Assembly: GCA_013398015.1 (NCBI GenBank)
Contig: VZRR01007848.1
Coordinates: 1-64,000 of the forward strand
Reading direction: 5' to 3'
DNA from: Oreocharis arfaki
Taxonomy: Eukaryota; Chordata; Aves; Passeriformes; Paramythiidae
DNA length: 64,000 nt
Positions 11,866 to 23,012 of this stretch are shown here, in pieces. Under the pieces are notes generated by a model that worked only from the letters and a program-made list of their open reading frames with translations, had not been told where the DNA came from and did not search any database. A program made the translations under genes and the position numbers. The stretch's first letter is position 1. Each line of letters starts with the position of its first letter.

Positions 11866-13249
11866 CTTTCAGAGTAGGTGCACCAAACTCTTACATTTAA
11901 ACAAAGGGATTTGAAATAATAAACATTCTCCTTTCCTGCACTTGAGACCATGCTGGACAATTTCAGCAGCTATTTATACCTTTACTACAAAGAACACTTG
12001 ACTTATGAAATAGGTTCACAATGCCTTTGAACTGGCATAGATCCACACTGCTCCAAACAGATGTTTCTGCTGACACAAAGAAGAGGTAATGAGAAGGGAG
12101 AAGATGAGAGAAGAGCAGATAGCCTTTTGCAGTGACAAAAGACTTTGCAGATGGAATTGGTATCAGTTTTCCATATTTTTTTATTAGTCTATCTAGGGAA
12201 TGGGAATTATATTCATCAGTGATCAAGGTAAATATTTTATGCCTTTAGTGCACCATCAGGGTTTCCATGGTTTTCTGAATTCTGGTTTCTCAGCAAGTGA
12301 TAAGGGGACTAGTAAGAGCTTGTGATAAAGTATGAGTGGTCCAAAATAATATACGAATAGAAAACAAGATGCAGCTGTCAACAGCCTTAAGGATGAGTGC
12401 AGTCAAGAACTTGTTCTGGTGACAGAAATATCTAATAGTGTTTGCTATCATACTGCTAACTGCATCTCAGTCAGTGACAAAATCAGCCTTTCCCTATTCA
12501 ACTAATATATTTCTCCTTAAAACAATACTAGATTTAAATTTGAGATAAAAAAATTTGGTACCTACACAGGTGGTGGTTCAGGGCTCGCGTGGTTTCAGAT
12601 ATCTGTGTCTTTTAGATAGTTCTAGAGTAACTGCAAGGCATGAGTCTCTAACATTTTCAGCATTTCAGAAAACAGTGATGCTCACTTGGTCATACAGGAC
12701 CATCCACAAGCTATTTTCAGCTAGAGATGAAAAAAAGGATACACAGAAAAAGATTCTAAATGACATCTGTGAGTAACAAAGCACCAGGTCTCTCCAATTC
12801 TTTTATCTACTGCCTCCTTTTTCATGACTTCCTAAAGGGTGTTTCTTGAATATCAAATTGTGAATATGATAGGGACAGCAAGTAATTTGAGACAGCCATT
12901 TGTTTAACAGGGCTAACCCCAAGCCACTGGTGCTTGCACAAGCTGTTAAGCTCTGTCATTATACCAGAGCTTTCCAGAGGCCAAGCGCAGAAGGGTCATC
13001 TCTCTGAGAAACTGTATACCCTTTACTTCGTGTTTTACTCTCTAAGGTTAGCTGTAAAGTGACCTTCAGAGTGACTTGAGGCTTGAGGTTGGAAAAGTAC
13101 AGATGCTGCAGCATATCTGAAGAGCAGCAGTGGTGTGAGAGGCGTTCCAAGGCAAAGCCACAAAGAAAGTCCATGATGCTGCAGGGCAGATGTGTGGCCC
13201 CCTCAGCCCCCACCTTACGCCACAGGCTCTGTGTGCTTTCTATGCACAG

Positions 13250-13308
13250 AAAAGGAAAGGAAAGAAGGAAGGAAACTACATGTGATGCAACAACAAAAAA
13301 AAAAAGGT
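13250..13308. repeat. Purine-rich low-complexity block ending in poly-A
   Basis: AAAGG and GAAGG-type units at about 13250-13275 are followed, after a short unique spacer, by an A run interrupted only by CAACAAC at about 13289-13305. No retroposon body was recognised. Confidence 0.8.
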
Positions 13309-14276
13309 TATGAGGATTTATGAAAGAAAATAATACAAAGCCTGCAGCTCAAGAACTCAGGCTGCACACTACAAATGACTTTCAATTTAGCTGGGATGTT
13401 CTGGTGATCAGACAAAACCAGAAAAAACGTATGCACACTTGATGCTTTGTATTTATTATAATCTTTATGTAAATGTCATAGTATCTTTGATTTTCCTTGC
13501 TAATACAATTTCTGGCCTTCCACAGTGAAGTCTATGTTTGTCAAAAGTACAATTTTTCCATTAGACAAGATTTTTTTAGCATCTCAGGGTAAATGTTTAA
13601 ACAAAAGATTAGGGAAAACACCATTCAATTGCAGTTTTTTGACGAGGCAAACACCATGATTTTAACACTCTCTTTAAAATGTCTTTTAGCTACTGTTTCA
13701 GTTTATGTTCACTGTTATCATAAACTATAAATATAAAAATTACGTGTATGTTCTGACTGGTTGGTATGTGTCTGCTTTCATGCATGCACCTAAATAGAAA
13801 CTGTTTCTGCTCCAAAGAATTTGTACTCCAAGAATCCAAAGAAACAAAGGGGCTCAGAAGTTCTCCATCTATCATCCCTTTATGTCCAAGGGTCTTGAGG
13901 AGAAGGGACCAAAAGGACATCAATACCTTTCTCTTCAGACAGCATTAAAAGTTTGGCCCAAAGAAATACAGTAATTACTTTTGCCAGTATTCCTGACTTG
14001 GTTGTTGGGTGTTTTGGGTTTTCTTTCCCCATCCTAAATTATAACAAGAAAATGTTTCAAAATTACATCAGTTTTCAGATAGGAAAAATAAAAGAGAAAA
14101 AGAAAGACAATACCAGAATGCATAATGCTGGCCATTCATGGACAACTTTTAAGGAAATTTTATGCACAAATAGGTATAGAGAAAAAAAGTTAATTATATA
14201 TTATACTGTACAACTCCTATCTAAGAATCCTGAGGGTTGCAAAAGAAAAGGTTATCCCAAAGTCTAATAAAACGTT

Positions 14277-14640
14277 ATGCCTGAATGTCCCTTTCTCACA
14301 CGCCAAAGGGTACTGCTATTGTTCCCCAGCAAGGCAGACAGCTGGCACTGTGGTCTGAGCGCCAGCATGGCTGTAGCCAGCAACTCATTTACGACCCCAG
14401 CACCAGTCAGTCAAAGAAGATCATTTGGCAGAAAACCTCCCAGGCTGGTCGTCTTCCCATCCTTCACTCCTCGCACATGGCAGCAGACAGGTTCGGTCAG
14501 GCTGCACAATTCCCGGCCTTCAAAAGCCCAACATTTTTCATGTTCATTTGAGAGTTTCTTTCCCTCAGATTCAAAGTGCTTTCACAAACGTGTTAGTGGG
14601 TGAGAGCTTTCTTTTCTCACGCTAGATGTGATTAATTTGT
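14277..14640. other. GC-richer patch with overlapping plus-strand open frames
   Basis: Compared with its flanks this patch is visibly richer in G, C and CpG. All three plus-strand frames stay open for long parts of it (108 codons at 14277-14603, 88 at 14285-14551, 66 at 14425-14625). None of the translations has a recognisable domain, and simultaneous openness of all frames reflects base composition more than coding. It could be a non-coding exon, a conserved element or an unrecognised old repeat. Confidence 0.35.
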
Positions 14641-16907
14641 GGCATTCACGTGGCTAGCTCTGCACAGACAATGGGAATGGACTGGCTCACACCCCATCTA
14701 CAAGCAATTTATGCCACAAAAGTTCAGACTTAAAGAAAAAAGGCTTTGATAGTAGCAAGTTTCCTGCTTGTTATGGATGGTGCTGAGTGAAACACAATCA
14801 AGTATTTCTGCAAAAAGAAAGAAGATAGCTCTATTACCAAGAGCACAATTATTATTAAAATTGACCTGAGAGAGACAGAAGAACCTTTTTCTCATTCCTG
14901 CATAGATGACAACAAAACATATTAAAAAAGCAAGACCCGATTAATAGATTTTCTTCAGTTCATCCAGCAAACACTACACACTAACAAAGCAGGCACAGGA
15001 AACCTGAATAAAAATAATTTTTACCCAGATGCTCCAATCTTCCTCTTCCATTTACAGTTACAGCTGCAGAAGTGCATAGCAAAATAGCAAGAGGAATATT
15101 TTTTAAATCCTCTTCTCTTGGTATGTTATTCTAGCTAAAGCCCTCAATGACAGTCCTATGCAGTTCTGTAACCAATCTCAGGGCTTAATTTTGATGGACT
15201 AAGATAGTAAGAACTCACAAGCATCTGCAATTTGTCTCTGTCAAAGAATACTTGAACTTTCTTTACTCCAGTGTACCTTCTGTACACACAAGTGTTGAAG
15301 ATCACCTCTCAGCCCTCCCAAATAAGCTCAGTTGTACCATACATCAGAAAGACAGCACTGAGTCAAATTCATACACAGATACATAGATATGAGAGTACAA
15401 TGGAGTGAGATTTTATCTCCTATATATACACATTTGCGGGCCTAAAAAAACACCTGGAGTCCATTATCAGATGCACAGGGTAAGCATACACAGATTCTAA
15501 CCCGCACCAAAAAAACCAGCCATCAGTGTTATTCATAAAGCAGCATCTTTCAGTTCTTCTGAATGTCTAACATAAGCTAGGGACACTGCACGCAGCAGTT
15601 TCAGACCATGCTGCCTATCATTATCAGGAGTATTTAATTGCTTGCTGCCTCTCTGGAAAGGTTTGAGAGAAAACTGAAAGGTACAAAACAGGAAAGCAAA
15701 AAATAGGCAAAGAGTAATGGATGTCTACTTAACTATATACCAGCATGTGTTTAAAACTAAATGGACCAAATTGCAAAGAAGGTGCTGGTGTATCCAAAAT
15801 GCAATACCAGTAAATAGAAGGTCTTCTTAATTTCTATCAATTAACCTAGTACCTTAAAGTCAGCAATTACATATGGAAGCATGCCCTGCAGTGGCCTTGA
15901 ATTTGTTTCATAGCCAATGCTTATAATTAGCCCTGATTAATATCCCACATTGCACATCAACAGTATCAGCAAACCTGAATGATCTACACTGCTGTTGCCA
16001 CAGGAAGCCTTAGTGGTCTGATTGGTGCCTTTATCAAAGCACTCTGCCCAAATGAGATTGAGGGCTGTTCTGGCACCCACACTGCCTGATTTATTAAGAG
16101 AGAAACTGTGCTGCCTTCCATGTAATCATATTAATCCCTTGCATCAACTAATTAAAACACAAGGAAAGATTTTACTTATGTGTAAGCAATTACAACAAGT
16201 TCCTGGTTAACGTCCAAATGGATTCATGACATTAATTTGTGAACAATAAAGCCTCGTGTATTAGGGAATTTTAACAGGTGAGTTTACATACAGTATGCAC
16301 ATTTTCATTAATTGTGAGCACATTAAAAAGCAATAGGTGTGAACCTTATCTAAACTGAAGAGTATTCACAAGACTGTTTCTAAAGAAAAACAAAGCTTAA
16401 AGCAAAATAAATTTCCAAGGATAAAAACTTACAAAAAAACCTCTGCAAGAATAGCTAATTGAAGTATTTAATTTCAACTGCTTCGGTAGAATGTGCATTT
16501 TGCTAACATTAACTTCTTGGATTAAATCTGTCTGTAAGTGAAAGTGAGTGACTAATAGTAGAACTAGTAGCAGCTGTTATTGGGGATCACTCCCAGTTAA
16601 AGAGAAAGTGGTCTGTGCAAAAAGCTTCATCAAAAGCTGTGCAGCCTGCTGTGTGGCTTCTGTTCCCTCTGGTCCGCCTCAGTCAGAATGGGAAGTGCTC
16701 CAGCATGAGAGACGCATATAATCTGACATGGGGATAGCACACAAGAACCCACTGGGTCAGTCATTCAAGCCAAGGCACTCAGAGGTAAAGCAACACACTG
16801 TGGTAACAAGCTTGAAGCACAACATCAGTGAAAGTTTCACTCTGCAGATGGCTTGCTGTCTGGGTAGAGCGTAACACACCTAAAGCCAATAAAAGAGTTC
16901 TTATTTT
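14641..16907. other. Unique sequence, part resembling a conserved non-coding element
   Basis: No gene was recognised. About 15880-16360 has the texture of developmental conserved non-coding DNA: balanced, non-repetitive, with TAATTA homeodomain-type cores at 15924-15929 and 16149-16154, TTAATCC at 16131 and TTAATTG at 16308. A perfect splice-donor consensus, CAG|GTGAGT, occurs at 16275-16283, but the sequence upstream is stop-rich, so a coding exon there is unlikely. Conservation cannot be judged from one sequence. Confidence 0.35.
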
Positions 16908-16939
16908 ATTTCATTTCATTTCATTTCATTTCATTTCAT
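16908..16939. repeat. (ATTTC)6 pentanucleotide microsatellite
   Basis: Six perfect ATTTC units are followed by a T-rich, poorly ordered tract to about 16990 containing TTTATTG and ATTATT-like words. It is one of six pentanucleotide arrays in the window. Confidence 0.95.
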
Positions 16940-17563
16940 GTTTAGTATTTTTATTGTTTATTTATTATTTTTATCATTATTATTGTTTTAGGGGGATAAT
17001 GCTAAATTATGCCACTCACCTAAAAAAACTGCCAAATAAAAAGTAACAGCAAACAAATTTATGTCAGCACTTTGCTTTCTTAGTAGAATCATAGGACAAT
17101 TGATAATCCACATGCCCCTCCACACAATAAAAAAAAAATACAGTGAGATTCTCCTGCTAGAATTTCTAGCATGTTTCAAATGCTAGGGCAGTCAACGATT
17201 CTCATACTGACAAGGGAGTGTACATACACCCTTGTGTGTGGAGGAATACACAGCAGAGGTACAAGATTCCTTTACTCCTGAGAAATGAAAGGCTTGACAT
17301 ATTTTAGCAACTACATAACATAATTTGGGAGTATTACTGTCTGAAGAGTAATGGTTGTTCACTAAAGATGATATTTATTATTCATAAACAGCAATTTCAC
17401 CACAGCCCAGCAAAATCTCTGTGAGAGCAGTACCACAGAAAACCTAGCTAAGGAAATGCATCTTGAACAGACATAGAGTACTAAATATTATAAAGAAAGT
17501 ACAATTCCCTGGCTTCAGTCAGGAGTGTAACAGTGTCTTTCGGGAGGGCGAGCAGCAGTGGTA

Positions 17564-17595
17564 GGGGTGGGGTTGAGGCTGGGGTTGGTGTAGGG
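17564..17595 (+). other. Possible G-quadruplex motif
   Basis: Four G runs occur on the plus strand: GGGG (17564-17567), GGGG (17569-17572), GGGG (17581-17584) and GGG (17593-17595). The loops are 1, 8 and 8 bases. Two loops are one base longer than the usual seven-base limit, so it fits only relaxed folding rules. The surroundings (about 17540-17620) are also G-rich. Confidence 0.4.
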
Positions 17596-19862
17596 AGGAG
17601 TGGAGGCAGAAGGGGTGAGAAATATGGAGAAAAAATCTACAACTGCTTCAGTGCAGACTAATTTAGTAAAAGGAGAGAAATTTAAATGGATTGTGTGAAC
17701 TCCTTCTCTCTCTGCTGATCTGCTACCCTTCCCACATCTGTCTTTAATTGCCATGGGCACCTCCTGCTGTCTTCCTCAGCACTGGCACTCTGCCTTGCCA
17801 AGAAATCCTTAACCTGATCAGCTGTATCTTGATCAACTGTACCACTACAAGATCTAACCAAGAGATAGAAGAAAAGAAAATGGCTCAGTAAAATAATAGA
17901 CTTTAAGCCGCGGTACTGGTCCAGCCCCAGTTCCCTGCAATGTCAGTGCAACCCAGGCTGGCAGCAGCAAGTGGCTGCAGTCCCACAGGAGAGCAGAGCC
18001 ATAGCATTAAGATAAACACACGTTTCCTTAACTGAAAACTACAAGCAAATGCTGAAATTTTATAGGCAAATATTTATGAGATGCAGTCATGAAATAATTT
18101 TACATCCTGCTAGGCAACTTTAGAGCACATAATTTGGAGTTTTTGTAATACAAAGAACTATGAACATAAGAGTTTTGTATCTTACTGTCCCTCCTATCAC
18201 ACTCCTATTCTTCATTCCACCTTCACACTTAATTCAATCCTCCCTTTTCATATTGTTTTGTGACTGGGGTTTGACAAAAGTAATTTGTAGCAACAGTTTT
18301 GTGCAACTAAGTGGTGCCCCATTTATCAATGCCTCTGTACTACCTCAGGGTTTTGACAAAAGATCCTATGTAACACAGGCAGTGAGCTTTTCCTCCAGCA
18401 CATTCCCACCATCATCAACTGAAAATGCTTACTAAAGAAAATCTACCAGTATGTTCCACTTGGCTCTACCCACTCCGACAGCAATGCTGGTGCTGGAAAC
18501 AAGCACCAGGCCACTTACTCTGAGAGCTGCCACTGTCAGTCCTGAAATTTCCCCTCTCTTAACTACATTACTTCAAATGTGCCATACCGGGTAGTGGGGG
18601 CAGGGGGAAAGCCTCCCATTTATCCCCTGTGGGAGAACATGTCCCAGGGTAAGGAGGTGCTGGGTGCTCTGGGAACCTTTGCCCTATGACTGCTCTCCCC
18701 CACAGAAAACATTTCAGAGAGAAAGTGGAATCTACAAGTGAGTGGAGTCATAATGACTAAAGCAAACAAGAAATCATAACAACCATCGGTTTGTCTGCTC
18801 TTGGTGTATTGTTCTGCTTTAGATAAGGCACTAATCTATGTGGGGAGGGGGAAAGGGAAGTAGAAAGTAGTAATGAAAGCAAGTATGCTATCCTCTTGCA
18901 TACACTTACCTTCTGGCACAATATTCTGGATGCAAAGTTCCTGGCAATAAAACATTATGGTTTCCTTCTATTGGCCATTATTCTCAGCATGCAGCATTAA
19001 AGTCTGCTTTCTGTAATAACAAGTATTTGAGGGTTTCACCGGTGAAATGTTCTAAACTATCAAAAGGTTTAAAACAGGACTCATGGTTTCTCCTTTTTTC
19101 TGAGGATGGGAGAAAAGCTGTGAAAAATTTCTGAGAAAACAAAAATCAATACCTATCAACTTCGGTAGCAGCAGCTGTTGGCAAGTGTACCTTCTTTGAA
19201 TAAAGCTGTCAATATAGCTAAGAGCTTAAGGGCTATTTTCGAGGCAGTTACCTTCTTGGACTAAAAATTAGTGATTATAAACATTCTTTGTTTCTGCCCC
19301 ATCCCCACACTCTATGTTTTCTTGTGGTAATGGGCAGAGTCAAGCTATCACTTTTATGTGCATGTTGCAAGCACAAAGAGGAGGAGTGTGATATGATGGC
19401 AAAACTACTCCCCCCAGCCTGCCTCCTTATAAAACAAACAAACAAAAAGCAACAACAAACACCATGCTAAATCCTTCTCATGGGGAGAAAAAGAAAACCT
19501 TAATTTCATTGATTGTGCTTAAGGCTGTGGAGGAGTCATCCTCACATAACCACCACACTGGATCCTGGCACACATTCAGAAATTTGAAGCGCTAGAATTA
19601 TATATGGTGGCATGTGTCAGGCCATTTCACTGCACCTAACAATTGTCTCCAGCTTCATTTCAAGCTAATTAGCTGCAAAAGTCACTTGAGAAAATTCTCC
19701 CCTTCATGGGGATTTCACATTAAGAGCTCTAAAAAAAATCATCCCCTACTACAGAACTGAGGAACGCAGAAAGACTAAGAAATGCTGCACTAAATTGAGA
19801 TGATGAATGTCTACCACAAATCAGTCAACACTATCAAGTACTAAAAGGGCAGAATCAAAATT

Positions 19863-19913
19863 AAGAAAAACAAAAAAAGAAAAAGAAAAAAAAAAGAAGA
19901 AAGAAGAAAGAAA
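19863..19913. repeat. Purine (A/G) low-complexity block
   Basis: The plus strand is almost entirely A and G, grading from A runs into AAGAAAG units. The same AAGAAAG unit forms the larger array at 45501-45570. Confidence 0.9.
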
Positions 19914-21959
19914 TCAATAAATTAGTCTGGCCAATGACAAACCTCATGGGTTTAACTTGATATGCCATTAATATGAAAAGAATTTGACAGTTTACATAAG
20001 GGATGTGACCTGGTGCCAACAACCTCTGGCTTCTACATTTTCCAGATGGCAAGAGATTAGGCTAAAGTCTTTATTCTCATAAGAAGATTTTTTTTCCTCC
20101 ATGGAAAAACTATAAAGGACAATATTGTTCCAAATTTCAAGTCTCCTTCACAAATGTCTACTCAATTCCAGGCCTTAACTAATGTCTATTAAAAGAAGTC
20201 TTTCGGTCTGAAATTGTGAAGAAGAAAAAGAATAAAACAGAATTAAGAAAAAAAAGACTAAGGCAAACCTAAGAGTAAAGCTAGCCTTTAAAAGATATAT
20301 TGACAAAAGCAGTAGGGGAGAGTTTGGACTACCATTAACTTAAAGGAAAAGGTTGGCAATTTTCCATTGTGGATGTGAACGCCTACTTGAGTTTGATCTT
20401 GACGGACTTAAAAACGGGAAAAAGTTAAGCCTACTTACATATTAAAAAACACAGTTTTGTTAAATTCAGTATGCACTGTTTTTCTCACTTCGATTTATAC
20501 CACCATTGACAAAGACTTTGAAGGACATTCCTGTTTAATACGGTAAAGAGCCACAGCACAGGGCATTGTCTCTTCTTTGCAAACGTTAATATGAAAAATC
20601 ATCCCTTGACAAAGCATGACACTATTTTCCATTAATCCCTGAAATACAGCGAAGAGGGAAACTGGAGTCTTTCATTGCCTCTCATCCAGGAGAAGACATG
20701 GATGATTAATCAAAGTGGACCATAAGGTGAAAATATATTGTGTGAAATGTAACTTTTGCAGACAGAAATTCATAACTGATCAATTAGACTAAACACTAAA
20801 AAAAAAATCAAAACCTATTTTTCAGTGCCCAAAGTATCAAAAAAGTCCTCTGAGAGAGTTGTTCACTTTTCCCTTCAACCATCAGAAAGTATTACCTCAT
20901 TTTTTGCTTTACTGGCATCACCATAGTAACCCTTCCCCTGCAAGAAATATTCTCCAAAGGCCGCCACCCCCTCCAGCACATGCCTTCAACACCTTGTATC
21001 TTTGTGCCTTTTAAATTGACTCGTCTCTGAACACTCACAGTAAATTCAAGCACTGAACACACACCAAAACTCAGCCATTAAAGGATGATCTCCAAATCTA
21101 AGCTTAACAAGTGCTCTACGCAAAACAGATTTTAAAGTGGCGAACATTTTGTCTCAGTCCAAGATGTGGAGAAACAGAGCAGCTATTACCAAGACATTGT
21201 TTCCTAAACTAACCCCCTCTTGCCTCCCACCATTAGAAAGTCATTTTACACATGATCATCTTTCATTTCCAAACATTTAGATTGGTAAAGATAAATTTAT
21301 AGTACTTTTCACATTACAATTGTGTCACTCAGATTCACAGACTAGAAAAGTCCAGCAATCATATAACTTTAGAATGCTATTTAAGGAAGTGAGCTAAGAA
21401 GTACCAGGTTTTCCTCAGCGATCTAGGGGAAAAAAAATGGATAATATACCCAGTAATCACTTTATAGGCTTCCTTTGGAAGGAGTAAATGACACAGTTTT
21501 GTTTGTAAAATATTTTGAGGAATTGTCAAATAATTAGTATTAGGGCTCACGGATGTAAAAATATCTGCCATAAAGTGTTCTCTTACAAAAGACACCAAGG
21601 TTTTCTTTAGCCAAGGTATTTTACCATTTTGCACAAGTTCTGAAATCTTCTATGATTATCAAATTAGATAAATGAGGGGTTTGACACACTCCTAAACAAC
21701 ATTTCTTTTCAGTCCCACACTTGGGCCAGCCTCAGGCTACACTGCAGCAGGAGGGGACAGTTAATCCTCCCAAAAACTTTTCCCCACATCCTCATAAGCA
21801 GAGAGCTGCTCTGCACCAAGTAAGAGAAGTAAATCAGTTTCATGATGATTCAGAAATAAACTTGCTCTTTGCCCATGCTGCTGCTTGAGATGACAGCCAT
21901 TATGCTACTCTCACTGCACCCATGACAACTCCTCCGCTTTTTCAATGCAGCCTGGTATC

Positions 21960-21997
21960 ACCAGTAAGCCAGGTCAGGTTTGTACACCTTTACTGGT
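21960..21997. repeat. Small inverted repeat next to the 21998 hairpin
   Basis: ACCAGTAA (21960-21967) is perfectly complementary to TTACTGGT (21990-21997) across a 22-base loop. Alone this is at chance level. It is listed because it directly abuts a much stronger hairpin. Confidence 0.6.
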
Positions 21998-22058
21998 AGT
22001 AAAGGTTTAAGCTTTGGTTTAAACTCAGATTATTGGAACCAAAGCTTGATCCTTTATT
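21998..22058 (+). repeat. Pre-miRNA-like hairpin (imperfect inverted repeat)
   Basis: The left arm 22000-22019 (TAAAGGTTTAAGCTTTGGTT) faces the right arm 22037-22056 (AACCAAAGCTTGATCCTTTA) across a 17-base loop. Seventeen positions are complementary in DNA. In plus-strand RNA one more U-A pair and one G-U pair form within the TTT/GAT segment, leaving a single U-U mismatch. The stem extends by A-U and G-U to 21998 and 22058. The result is a hairpin of about 61 bases with arms of about 22 bases, the size range of animal miRNA precursors. I do not recognise a known miRNA. An inverted duplication or a MITE relic are alternatives. Confidence 0.7.
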
Positions 22059-22083
22059 CTAGAAACTCATTACCTGTACCTGC

Positions 22084-22168
22084 AGCTGAAGGCAGCAGAA
22101 CCTTCTGTAAGAGTATCAAAATACTCTTGTTGCTTTTGAAAAGCAACTTGGGGGCAGTCCCTTCAGCT
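22084..22168. repeat. Potential three-way-junction structure
   Basis: AGCTGAAGG (22084-22092) pairs perfectly with CCTTCAGCT (22160-22168). Enclosed are two directly adjoining perfect hairpins: AAGAGTAT (22109-22116) with ATACTCTT (22121-22128) around CAAA, and GTTGCTTTT (22129-22137) with AAAAGCAAC (22139-22147) around one G. Each short stem could be chance. The nesting of three, 28 bases after the 21998 hairpin, is unusual. Confidence 0.6.
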
Positions 22169-22826
22169 TGATAAGCTTTTGCTAAAAACATGTCATGAAG
22201 CTATTGATATTTCTCAAATTCTCAGAGACAATTTGATTCGGTCAAAAAACAAGGAAAATTTAGAAGAAGGTTAATTCAGCACATCAGAGGATGGAAGAAA
22301 GCCATGAAGATCTAACTGCCTTTTAATGTCTAACTTACTTATGTCGGCAGCTTCTTTTTCTGCTTTCAGTAATATATTGTCTGCTCAATATTTCTCAATG
22401 TCCTTCGAAAAGACAAATTTCTTCATGTTCTTATGAAGACTAGGCTCCCTCTCTATAAATAGTGTGCTTTAAGTTCTTCCCCTTTTCCTTCCCATGTATC
22501 CCTCAGTTTCTATATATATACAGTTCTGGTTTTTCTTTAGTTACGCCATACTGCATTTTCACTCAGTTCTCTAATTCAAAATTGTTTATTTCACACTTTC
22601 TAGACATACGAGGAGTCTGAATTACTCTATGTCTGTTAGGAATTTTATAGGGAGAAAAGGTCTGGTATTTGACAAGTACTATTGAAGGAGTACTAGATTC
22701 TAGAGATGAGTGGAACAGCTGGGAATTCCTTGCATATATTTTGCTTCTGAGTTGCAAAAAGCTAGTCTCTTCTAGGATGAAATCAGAAGGTTCTATCTTG
22801 ACAGGAAGAGGTGTAGCTCAGTTTGT
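22169..22826. other. Unique AT-rich sequence, no gene recognised
   Basis: Only short open frames lie here (for example the minus strand 22563-22757). No repeat or RNA gene was recognised. Confidence 0.6.
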
Positions 22827-22894
22827 AAAAACAAAACAAAACAAAACAAAACGAAAAAACCGCAAACAACAACAACAAAAAAACAACAACAAAA
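22827..22894. repeat. (AAAAC)n followed by (AAC)n
   Basis: About five AAAAC units (22827-22852) are followed, after GAAAAAACCGC, by two short runs of AAC/CAA units (22863-22894). It forms the left half of a compound low-complexity block with the AGTAT array that follows. Confidence 0.95.
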
Positions 22895-22932
22895 GCCCCA
22901 CAAATCACAGTTCTACAAAGAACAGTGCTAGT

Positions 22933-23012
22933 GTAGCATAGCATAGCATAACAAAGTATAGTATAGTATAGTACAGTACAGTATAGTATAGTATACTATA
23001 GTATAGTATAGT
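22933..23012. repeat. (AGTAT)n pentanucleotide array with variant units
   Basis: The array starts with TAGCA units (22935-22949) and passes into AGTAT units. Two AGTAC variants lie near 22970-22981, and at about 22992-22998 it changes register through the palindrome TATAGTATACTATA. The variant order suggests stepwise expansion from a TAGCA ancestor. The internal palindrome would favour hairpins during replication. Confidence 0.95.

Larger units (their letters stand above)
10129..14276. other. Unique sequence with small repeats, no gene recognised
   Basis: The interval includes an 18-base-period duplication, an A run (11214-11228), an A-rich (CAA)n block and a slightly GC-richer stretch at about 12950-13260. 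That stretch has overlapping short open frames on both strands (minus 12959-13213, plus 13083-13313) but no recognisable domain. No exon or interspersed repeat could be supported. Confidence 0.55.
16940..21959. other. Unique sequence with small repeats, no gene recognised
   Basis: The interval contains a G-rich motif at 17564-17595 and a 15-base-period duplication of TGATCA(G/A)CTGTA at 17815-17841. It also holds the palindrome TTTCACCGGTGAAA at 19034-19047, an AAAC/CAA-type A-rich block at about 19431-19460 and a purine block at 19863-19913. Open frames are short and unrecognisable. No interspersed repeat was found. Confidence 0.55.

Noticed and set aside
19034..19047. Perfect 14-bp palindrome TTTCACCGGTGAAA
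   Set aside because: A few 14-bp palindromes are expected by chance in 64 kb (TGAACTATAGTTCA at 36047-36060 is another). There is no context to support a regulatory role.
22827..23012. Possible CRISPR-like or satellite array
   Set aside because: Units are five bases or less with no spacers. It is a microsatellite.
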